Shown piece by piece: positions 43,101 through 48,662 of a DNA stretch of 48,662 nt. The stretch's first letter is position 1. Each line of letters begins with the position of its first letter. The DNA comes from Novosphingobium arvoryzae (GTDB lineage: Bacteria > Pseudomonadota > Alphaproteobacteria > Sphingomonadales > Sphingomonadaceae): assembly GCF_014652615.1 (NCBI RefSeq), contig NZ_BMZD01000012.1, positions 1 to 48,662 of the forward strand. The letters are read 5' to 3'. A program made the position numbers and the translations under genes. A model generated the notes under the pieces. It was not told the origin of the DNA. It was given only the letters and a program-made list of their open reading frames with translations, and ran no database searches.

Positions 43101-43614
43101 CGCCATTCTCGCTGCCAAGGCCGGCGAAATGGGGCTGGAACGCGAACGCAGCGCGCTCTCGCCGCAGATTACGGTCGATGCGCCGATCATGATCCCGGAA
43201 GACTACGTGCCGGATTTGGCCGTGCGCATGGCGCTCTACCGCCGCCTCAACGATGCCGAGGATACGCAGGAGGTGGAGGCGCTCTCCGCCGAAATGATCG
43301 ACCGCTTCGGCCCGCTGCCCGCGCCGACCGCAAACCTGATCAAGCTGATCGGGATCAAGCGCCAGGCCATCGCCGCCAACATCTCCAAGATCGACGTCGG
43401 CGCGAAGGGCACGCTCGTCAGCTTCCACCGCGACGAGTTCCCGGACCCGATGGGGCTGATCGCCTACGCCGAACGGCTGCAAGGCGCGATCAAGCTGCGT
43501 CCCGACAACAAACTGGTGGTCAACCGCGCATGGGGCAATCCCGACGCGCGGCTCAACGGCCTATTCCAGCTGACCAAGGGGCTGAGCGCGATTGCGCGGA
43601 AGGCGAAACGGTAG
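40126..43614 (+). CDS. mfd: Transcription-repair coupling factor
   Basis: 1162 residues, full length. Order: UvrB-like N-terminal module (binds UvrA), RNA-polymerase-interacting (CarD-like) domain around VVHMDHGIGRYGGLQS (about residue 500), helicase core with GDVGFGKTEVALRAAF, DEEQ box VVVDEEQRFG, TATPIPRTLQ and QLRGRVGRS, and a C-terminal TRCF domain. Mfd removes stalled RNA polymerase and recruits nucleotide excision repair. No frame break seen. Confidence 0.97.
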   Translation: MPDFTKILAAKTPLTLASVARGSQPLVLADLARAAHARSGGGRAVFIAADDAAMRAISDAAAFFAPELDVIEFPAWDCLPYDRASPALSVSARRLSALHRLQRVSTKPQLLVTTINAALQRVLTPFRIRESVRLLEPGMEIGRESLIGLLQRQGYSRTDTVADAGEYAVRGSLFDIYPSGLEHGLRLDFFGDELETLRLFDPNTQRSIGEVPAHLLLPASEALLDEDSVKRFRTRYRELFGANATGDPLYQAVSDGRRLAGMEHWLPLLEDRLVTLFDHLAATDTVLIDSAAIAAGDERLGDIADYYTARSDTSGKAAGSYRPLDPAALYLTRAELDAAMRDQPVHKTDIFAQPESASIVDFGFSGSRDFAPERARGDNVYEAAANYLTGLPKRGKKALIAAYSEGSRARITAILGEAARPAPVLADGWQEALGLAAKGAPVALVLPLETGFASDELELITEQDILGDRLVRRKKRRKGADAFLAELAALTPGDLVVHMDHGIGRYGGLQSIPVGDSPHDCVMLEYAGGDKLYVPVENIDVLSRYGSDAEFVALDKLGGEAWQKRRARLKERIREIAHELLKTAAKRALQQASVIQPDASFDQFIDRFPWQETEDQEAAIGDVLEDMGAGRPMDRLVCGDVGFGKTEVALRAAFVAAMGGHQVAVIAPTTLLARQHYTNFRERFAGFPLEVGRLSRLVGEKEARETRARLADGTLDVVIGTHALLSKSVQFKRLGLVVVDEEQRFGVNHKEALKQLRTNVHMLTLTATPIPRTLQMAMSGLRELSTIQTPPVDRLAVRTYVMEWDDMVMREALLREHHRGGQSFIVVPRIADMEEVEKWLRDTVPEIRFVTAHGQMAPGEVEERMSAFYEKKYEVLLSTTIVESGLDIPSANTIIIHRADRFGLAQLYQLRGRVGRSKLRAYAYLTTPADSQLSEVAEKRLKVLGDLDSLGAGFQLASHDLDIRGAGNLLGDEQSGHIREVGFELYQSMLEDAILAAKAGEMGLERERSALSPQITVDAPIMIPEDYVPDLAVRMALYRRLNDAEDTQEVEALSAEMIDRFGPLPAPTANLIKLIGIKRQAIAANISKIDVGAKGTLVSFHRDEFPDPMGLIAYAERLQGAIKLRPDNKLVVNRAWGNPDARLNGLFQLTKGLSAIARKAKR

Positions 43615-43644
43615 GCTGGGCTGGCAAAATTGCTGGCCGGGTAA

Positions 43645-44937
43645 TTACCCCCGCGCCAGTTCGCCAAACTCCGCCGCGCTCATCGGCTGGGCGCGCAGGA
43701 AGCCCTGATAGAAAGCGCAGCCCTCCGCCGCCGCCAGCGCGCGCTGGGCTTCGCTTTCCACCCCTTCGGCAATCACTTTCAGGTCAAGCGCCCCAGCCAT
43801 CGCGACAATCGCGCGCAGCACCGCCAGGTCGCGCGCATCGCCCACCACGCCGTCGATCATGCTGCGGTCCAGTTTCAGGTAGTGCAGCGGCAACAGCTTG
43901 AGATAGCGGAAGTTGCAGAAGCCTGCCCCGAAATCGTCCAGCGCGATCCGCATCCCCTGCGCTGCTAGCAGGCCCAGCGCCTGCGCCGCATGGCTGACGT
44001 CGGCCAGCAACACCTGTTCGGTCACTTCCAGCGTCAGCCGCCAGGCGGGAAACCCGGTTTCAGCCAGCAGCGCAGAAAATTGATCGGCAAAATCACTCAC
44101 CGCCAGATCATTGGGCGTGATGTTGAGCGACAGCCGCATGTCCATCGGCCAGCCGCGCGCGCCGGCCAGCGCCTGCCGGGCTATGGCCTGAGACAGTTGC
44201 GGCACGTGATCCGCGCGCTCGGCAATGGCGAACAACGCGCCCGCGCCGATCCGGCCGAGCAGGGGATGGTTCCACCGTGCCAGCGCCTCTGCCCCGGTCA
44301 GACGATTGTCGGCGCAGGCGAACTGCGGCTGATAGACCACCTCGATCTCGCCGCGGTCGAGCGCGTGGAGCAGGTCGGCTTCCAGCTGCGCGGCGCTGCG
44401 TCCGGCACGGGTCGGTTCGCCATCGGCCCACAGCAGGCGGCGCCCCGCCTGGGCAGTGACCGTGGCCAGCGCCTGCCCCAGCCGGTCGAGCATCGAATCC
44501 GCGCTTTCCCCGCCCAGCCCGCGCAGCAAGGCGGCGCGCGGCGAGAGGCGCAGCGTGCCCGCCGCCGTCGAAATCGGCCGGGCCAGCATTTCCAGCAATT
44601 GCGCCGCGAAGACCTGCCAGCGCTCGCGACTGCACGGATCGGCGCTGAGCAGCAGGAACTGCCCGCCCGCGCTGCGCGCTGCCAGCCAGCGTCCATCCAG
44701 CTCATCAGCGGCAAAATGTTTGAGCCGTGCCGCCACTTCGGCCAGCGCGGCATCGCCGGCCGACGCGCCATAAGCCAGGTTCACCGCATCGAATCGACGC
44801 AGGGCGATCAGCAGGGCGTGAACCTGCGCACCGTCCGCCAGCCAGGCCTCCAGCCGTGCGCGCGCCGCTTCGCGCCCGGGCAGGCCGGTCACCGCGTCGC
44901 GGGCAAAATCGGGTTCATCAGGTTGGGCGGCGGGCAT
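43645..44937 (-). CDS. Degenerate GGDEF + EAL protein (c-di-GMP phosphodiesterase)
   Basis: 430 residues. The N-terminal GGDEF-type domain (about 15-170) has AGGQF in place of GGDEF, so cyclase activity is not expected. The C-terminal EAL domain (about 185-425) keeps the catalytic features: EALARW, SLNITPNDL, EVTEQ, DDFGAGF, LKLDRSM, AEGVES and YQGF. It should cleave c-di-GMP, with the GGDEF part perhaps sensing GTP. No transmembrane or PAS domain precedes it, so it is cytoplasmic. Confidence 0.9.
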   Translation of the reverse strand: MPAAQPDEPDFARDAVTGLPGREAARARLEAWLADGAQVHALLIALRRFDAVNLAYGASAGDAALAEVAARLKHFAADELDGRWLAARSAGGQFLLLSADPCSRERWQVFAAQLLEMLARPISTAAGTLRLSPRAALLRGLGGESADSMLDRLGQALATVTAQAGRRLLWADGEPTRAGRSAAQLEADLLHALDRGEIEVVYQPQFACADNRLTGAEALARWNHPLLGRIGAGALFAIAERADHVPQLSQAIARQALAGARGWPMDMRLSLNITPNDLAVSDFADQFSALLAETGFPAWRLTLEVTEQVLLADVSHAAQALGLLAAQGMRIALDDFGAGFCNFRYLKLLPLHYLKLDRSMIDGVVGDARDLAVLRAIVAMAGALDLKVIAEGVESEAQRALAAAEGCAFYQGFLRAQPMSAAEFGELARG

Positions 44938-45038
44938 TGCCAGTCAGATAGCACGCGGGTTCCTACCAAACGGTTCGCGTGCGCCCGTGCGCTCAAGGGC
45001 GATTGCCAAAGCCCCCCTGCCCCCATATGCACCCGGCC

Positions 45039-45818
45039 ATGAACACGCCGCCGCGCCTGGCCCTGATGCCATCCGATACCGATCGCGCGCAGGAAGCTGC
45101 CCGCCACTTGCGCGAACTGGCCGATTTCGTGCCGCTGGAACAGGCCGAAGTGGCCGTGGTGCTGGGTGGTGACGGGCACATGCTGCACGCGCTGCACCAG
45201 ATGCTGGACAGCGGCCACGTCATCCCGGCATATGGCCTGAACTATGGCACCGTGGGCTTCATGATGAACAAGCCCAAGTCCAGCCGCCCGCTGCTGGAAC
45301 GGATCGCGCGCGCGCGGCCGCTGGCCGTCAACCCGCTGGAAATGATCGCCACCACCGGCAGCGGCGCGCAGGAAAGCTTCTGCGCCATCAACGAAGTGTC
45401 GCTGCTGCGCGAGACGCGCCAGACGGCGAAGCTGGAAGTATCGGTCAACGGGAAAGTCCGCCTGCCGGAGCTGTTCTGCGACGGCATCCTGGTGTCCACG
45501 CCCGCCGGTTCTACCGCCTACAACCTCTCGGCCAACGGCCCGATCCTGCCGCTGGGATCGAACATGCTGGCCTTGACCCCGATCAGCCCGTTCCGCCCCC
45601 GGCGCTGGCGCGGGGCAATCATTCCCGATCACTACGAGATCGACTTCCGCGTGATCGAGCCGCTGAAGCGCCCGGTTGCCACGGTCGCCGACCAGAAGGA
45701 ACTGCGCGATATCCTGGCCGTGAAGGTCAAGGTCGCCCGCGAACGCCAGCTGACGCTGCTGTTCGATCCCGGCAAGACGCTGGAAGACCGGATCTTTGCC
45801 GAGCAATTCCAGTTCTGA
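45039..45818 (+). CDS. nadK: NAD kinase
   Basis: 259 residues from ATG 45039 (MNTPPRLALM); ATG 45027 is a possible alternative. It phosphorylates NAD to NADP. Signature GGDGHMLHAL (about residue 45), a Gly-rich NYGTVGFMMN loop, and STPAGSTAYNLSANGPIL are present. It is divergently placed relative to the GGDEF/EAL gene and upstream of tRNA-Asn. Confidence 0.94.
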   Translation: MNTPPRLALMPSDTDRAQEAARHLRELADFVPLEQAEVAVVLGGDGHMLHALHQMLDSGHVIPAYGLNYGTVGFMMNKPKSSRPLLERIARARPLAVNPLEMIATTGSGAQESFCAINEVSLLRETRQTAKLEVSVNGKVRLPELFCDGILVSTPAGSTAYNLSANGPILPLGSNMLALTPISPFRPRRWRGAIIPDHYEIDFRVIEPLKRPVATVADQKELRDILAVKVKVARERQLTLLFDPGKTLEDRIFAEQFQF

Positions 45819-45896
45819 AAAATTTTGCGCGCAGACCCGCTTGCCAAACGCGGCGGCGCTGTTATAGGCGCACCCCTGCCCCGGAAACGGGGCTGC

Positions 45897-45971
45897 TCCC
45901 TGATAGCTCAGCGGTAGAGCTCTCGACTGTTAATCGAGCGGCCGTAGGTTCGAATCCTACTCAGGGAGCCA
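45897..45971 (+). tRNA. tRNA-Asn(GTT)
   Basis: 75 nt with encoded CCA. Anticodon loop CTGTTAA gives GTT; acceptor TCCCTGA/TCAGGGA; T-arm TAGGTTCGAATCCTA. Confidence 0.96.
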
Positions 45972-45979
45972 GTTTTTCC

Positions 45980-46010
45980 AAAGCCCAGCCCACCGGCTGG
46001 GCTTTTGCTT
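45980..46010 (+). terminator. Terminator after tRNA-Asn
   Basis: AAAGCCCAGCC pairs with GGCTGGGCTTT across a 4-nt loop, followed by T-rich DNA. It lies 9 nt past the tRNA and also faces the 3' end of the TauE-like gene. Confidence 0.85.
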
Positions 46011-46029
46011 TTGGGCTGCCACGCCGCGT

Positions 46030-46767
46030 TCAGCCCAGCAACAACCTGCTGCCCGCCCAGATCGTCAGCGCCGCCGTCAGCCAGCGGATCACCCGTTCGG
46101 GCAGGATGCGCAGCGCCAGCAGACTGCCCAGTTGCCCGCCGATCACCACCGCCACCAGTAGCGGCAGCGCCCCGGTCAGCGCCTCGGCAAAGCGGCCCGC
46201 GCCGTTCTTGGTCAGCTGGCCGACCAATCCCGCCAGCGAATTGATCAGGATGAACAGGCTGGCCGTGGCCGCGATTCGGCGCGCGCCGTTCCAGCGGGTC
46301 AGGTGCAGCAGCGGGGCCAGGAAGACACCCCCGCCGATCCCCACCAGTCCGGCCAGATAGCCCAGCGGCGCGGCGGCCCAGCCCATGTGGCGCGCGGCGC
46401 GGGTGGGCGTGGCTGCGGCCTGCGGCGCGCGCGGCAGGAACAGCGCAAGACCCGCCGCGATCAGGCTCATCCCCAGCAGGGCCAGGAACGCCTCTTCGCG
46501 GATCGGGGTCAACCCGCCGAGGAATGCCAGCGGCGCGGCGAGCAATGACAGGATCAAGGCTCCGCGCCACGGCATTTCCCCCGCGCGGGCGAAACGCAGC
46601 GTGCTGCCGGTAACGACGACCACGTTGCAGCACAGGCTGACAATCGGCAGCAGCCGGTAATCGAACCCGACCAGCGCCAGCAGCGCGCTATAAGTCGAAC
46701 CGCCGCCAAACCCGACCGAGGCATAGAGCAGCGCGGTCAGGAAAAAGCCCAGCGGCAGCCAGATCAT
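46030..46767 (-). CDS. TauE/SafE family sulfite/anion permease
   Basis: 245 residues with about seven to eight transmembrane helices. Two half-repeats carry the family pattern: YASVGFGGGSTYSALL near the start and YLAGLVGIGGGVFLAPLL near 135. Members export sulfite or sulfonates; the substrate here is not known. It is the last gene with core-like GC content before the right accessory block. Confidence 0.88.
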   Translation of the reverse strand: MIWLPLGFFLTALLYASVGFGGGSTYSALLALVGFDYRLLPIVSLCCNVVVVTGSTLRFARAGEMPWRGALILSLLAAPLAFLGGLTPIREEAFLALLGMSLIAAGLALFLPRAPQAAATPTRAARHMGWAAAPLGYLAGLVGIGGGVFLAPLLHLTRWNGARRIAATASLFILINSLAGLVGQLTKNGAGRFAEALTGALPLLVAVVIGGQLGSLLALRILPERVIRWLTAALTIWAGSRLLLG

Positions 46768-46799
46768 CTCAATCCCCCCTTCCCGGTTGCGGGAAAGGC

Positions 46800-46929
46800 G
46801 TCATGCTCAGCTCATCGCCCCGTGACAGTGCTTGTATAGCAAAAGCATGTGCAACCCCTTAAAAAACCTCAGTAATTCTGCCAGTTTGCGCGGCACTGCC
46901 TAACAAAAAATGCACAGCACAACTTTTGC
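46800..46929. other. Composition change at start of right accessory block
   Basis: Going right, DNA shifts from GC-rich to AT-rich at about 46840. No attachment repeat or tRNA fragment was found at the join. Confidence 0.5.
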
Positions 46930-47364
46930 CTAACTTGCTGATTTATCGACCTTTTTCTTACCAAAATTAGCCTGCGCTTGCAACACCGCATCAAGCTCGC
47001 CGTCAAACACAGCCTGCTTAATCCCTGCAAGTACCTTACCCACGTCATCCCGTCCAGCAAGCGCAATAGCGTTCTTGCCCTTGGCAAGTTCAATGGGCCT
47101 GCTGCCGTAGCGCACAGTTAGCGTCACCGTGCCGTCCAAATTCTCCACCCACCAACGCTTCACTCGCTTCGCCACCTCGACCTTGCGCTCGATGCCATCT
47201 TCCCCCTGCACCCATGCAGTCTTGCTCGGCGTGTAGTCCGGGTTGGTAGCCAGCTGAATTTGCTGCTCGATCTTTTCAAGCAGCTTACGCCGACGTGCGT
47301 GCACGCCCCCATTGACCTGCTGCGGCTTGTACTCGGTAAGCTTGAGAGTGTTGATAAACGACAT
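46930..47364 (-). CDS. DUF6641-like protein, copy 2
   Basis: 144 residues from ATG 47364 (MSFINTLKLTEYKPQQ), with AAAGGAG 8 nt upstream. RRRKLLEKIEQQIQLA, KRVKRWWVENLDG, VRYGSRPIELAKGKNAI and AVFDGELDAV match DUF6641 and the paralogue at 14628-15020; the identity by eye is moderate and strongest around RxWWV and VRYG. A Lys/Ser tail ends the protein. Function unknown. The family is frequent on plasmids and prophages. Confidence 0.75.
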   Translation of the reverse strand: MSFINTLKLTEYKPQQVNGGVHARRRKLLEKIEQQIQLATNPDYTPSKTAWVQGEDGIERKVEVAKRVKRWWVENLDGTVTLTVRYGSRPIELAKGKNAIALAGRDDVGKVLAGIKQAVFDGELDAVLQAQANFGKKKVDKSAS

Positions 47365-47412
47365 CGCGTTGCTCCTTTTCGTTGTCGCAACGCTGCTTTC
47401 AAGCAACTCATA

Positions 47413-47420
47413 TTCCTACC
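47413..47420 (-). promoter_or_regulatory. GGTAGGAA motif upstream of DUF6641 copy 2
   Basis: TTTTTTGGTAGGAA on the minus strand, 48 nt before the start codon. The same core lies 54 nt before DUF6641 copy 1 and 59 nt before recombinase copy 2. Confidence 0.35.
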
Positions 47421-47451
47421 AAAAAATCCAAATATGTGTGTTTTTCTCTGA

Positions 47452-48288
47452 CTATCTCTTAGTCCGCCATGGAAACTGACCCAGCATCACGTTGTCGATG
47501 TACTGCTGTGCAATTCGTAGGTTGCGCTGTACGACTAGGCGTTTGCGGCGACGCACAGCCTTGGCAATGTCTGCGTGAGGCAAATCCATTTTGCGCAGTT
47601 CTTCCGCTGTTTCACCATCCACGGTCTCATTGACCGACAGCTTCAACGCATCAGCAATCTCGTGATCCTCCATTTCCGGCTCTGATTTACGCAAGTCCCA
47701 AACGTCCAGATAGGTTTTCAGATTGGGCAGCACATAGCGTTGAACTGTGCGAAATTTTGCTCTCGAACGCCTGTGCTCGACAACGACACAGTTTTGATCG
47801 CCAAAATAGCCCTGAGCCTTACGTACCACGTCGGCAATCGTAAGCTTATGTACGTCAGCAAAAGGGAAACTGCACAATTCCTTGCCGTCTGCCGCACGCC
47901 CTTCAATGACCTTCACGAATGCAGAAACTTCGTCCGAAAACAGCTGATAATGCGTGCGCCACCACGCATGAAAGTCTGGATCGAACACATTGCCGAACAG
48001 GCCATATAGCTCAATTTCTTGGGCTGTGATGCTGTCGCTGTGCTCCTTGCGCAGTTCGCTATCCCATGCGCTGTTCATCACGTCGTGTATGAGCCGATAG
48101 CGTTCGTTGCGCCGCATGTACTCCCACCAGAAGTAGTACACCGAATTGCGCCAAGCGTGCTCGCTATCAACCTCCACCCGTTCGCGCCACGGATAGGCTA
48201 GGCCGCGATATCTTGGCGGCGCTTCTGGAAAACGCTTGTGCTCGTAAGCCTTGCGTATCCCCTCATCCCATTCAGCTGCCTCAACCAT
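47452..48288 (-). CDS. 278-residue protein of unknown function
   Basis: Rich in aromatic residues in the N-terminal half (AWRNSVYYFWWEYMRRNERYR and DPDFHAWWRTHYQLF). The C-terminal part is charged and helical, with a possible helix-turn-helix near 215-260 (HEIADALKLSVNETVDGETAEEL, then HADIAKAVRRRKRLVVQRNLRIA). It may be a phage or plasmid protein with a DNA-binding tail; this is inference from composition and neighbours. It lies 87 nt upstream of the DUF6641 gene and may share its transcript. Confidence 0.6.
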   Translation of the reverse strand: MVEAAEWDEGIRKAYEHKRFPEAPPRYRGLAYPWRERVEVDSEHAWRNSVYYFWWEYMRRNERYRLIHDVMNSAWDSELRKEHSDSITAQEIELYGLFGNVFDPDFHAWWRTHYQLFSDEVSAFVKVIEGRAADGKELCSFPFADVHKLTIADVVRKAQGYFGDQNCVVVEHRRSRAKFRTVQRYVLPNLKTYLDVWDLRKSEPEMEDHEIADALKLSVNETVDGETAEELRKMDLPHADIAKAVRRRKRLVVQRNLRIAQQYIDNVMLGQFPWRTKR

Positions 48289-48475
48289 ACCCTGCCCTCA
48301 AATGACGCCATTTAAGTAAGTTTTTCGGGCACATCTTAAGGCATCAATTTCCATGTGACAATGCGTTCGCTGTTGCAGTCAGCACCAGCACGCAACCGCA
48401 GTCACAGCCATGTGCCTGCATCAAACACACATGCCTTGCAGTGAGCCTGCAAGCACATTTTTATGAGGTTTTATA
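48289..48475. promoter_or_regulatory. Divergent regulatory gap with hairpin
   Basis: Between two divergent genes. CTTGCAG (48435-48441) and CTGCAAG (48447-48453) form a 7-bp hairpin about 23 nt before the next start codon, in the likely 5' leader. Confidence 0.4.
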
Positions 48476-48662
48476 ATGCAATACGTTGTACGTGATAACG
48501 CAGTAGCAATTACATATTTGGACATTGATGGGCTGGTGAAGCGCATTGACGCAGGCACGCTGTTTGTAAGCGCCGACGGAACCCGGCCTTGTCAGTTTCT
48601 GGGCGGTGATGGAGTTCGCGAGGCGACAGGAGGCTTTGCGAGTGGATATCGAGCAGTCAAAC
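48476..48662 (+). CDS. 5' part of an unidentified gene cut by the right edge
   Basis: ATG 48476 with GAGGT 6 nt upstream; 62 codons visible and open to the end. The N-terminus reads MQYVVRDNAVAITYLDIDGL and later DGTRPCQFLGGDGVRE. The composition is accessory-like. No family was recognised from this part. Confidence 0.55.
   Translation, partial: MQYVVRDNAVAITYLDIDGLVKRIDAGTLFVSADGTRPCQFLGGDGVREATGGFASGYRAVK

Noticed and set aside
1..48662. CRISPR array, rRNA operon, complete IS element
   Set aside because: No regularly spaced direct repeats with spacers, no rRNA sequence and no transposase with terminal inverted repeats was seen.

Overview
The window looks like chromosome of a sphingomonad alphaproteobacterium (Novosphingobium-like). 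The evidence is the GC-rich core gene order tkt-gap-pgk-fba-thiE, zapA-6S RNA-5-FCL, a bkd E1alpha-E1beta-E2 cluster, and recG/sdhE/mfd together. Assignment below order level is inference. No rRNA, CRISPR array or complete insertion sequence was seen.

Region A (1 to about 10.2 kb) is lower-GC accessory DNA. A DpdA-like (TGT-fold) gene runs in from the left edge. It is followed by small secreted or lipoprotein genes of unknown function, interleaved with copies of a short tyrosine recombinase. The layout 'dpdA 3' end + terminator, then minus-strand cargo, then recombinase' occurs twice with different cargo (1-5836 and 7037-10152). A third recombinase 3' end is fused tail to tail with a dpdA fragment.

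Region B (10.3-17.4 kb) is a plasmid- or phage-like block, all on the minus strand. It has two HTH regulator + DUF4258-like gene pairs, an HUH-endonuclease-like protein, DUF3768 and DUF6641 proteins and several small early-type genes. Two arrays of about 11-bp-phased repeats lie in 12.1-13.0 kb and look like operators or iterons.

Region C (17.8-19.4 kb) is an intact tRNA-Leu(CAA) and a tyrosine integrase, bounded by a 39-bp direct repeat that equals the 5' half of the tRNA.

Region D (19.4-46.8 kb) is ordinary core genome: suhB, efp, thiE and a glycolysis/pentose phosphate gene run; zapA, 6S RNA, formyl-THF cyclo-ligase; an MBL hydrolase; a branched-chain 2-oxoacid dehydrogenase cluster whose E1beta gene carries a one-base frameshift; thyA, recG, sdhE, mfd, a GGDEF/EAL protein and nadK; tRNAs Asp, Pro and Asn; and a TauE/SafE permease.

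Region E (46.8 kb to the end) returns to low-GC accessory DNA. It has a second DUF6641 gene, an unknown 278-residue protein and a gene cut by the right edge.

The most unusual parts are the duplicated dpdA/cargo/recombinase layout, the phased repeat arrays beside the HUH protein and the XRE-like regulator, and the repeated HTH-DUF4258 pair.
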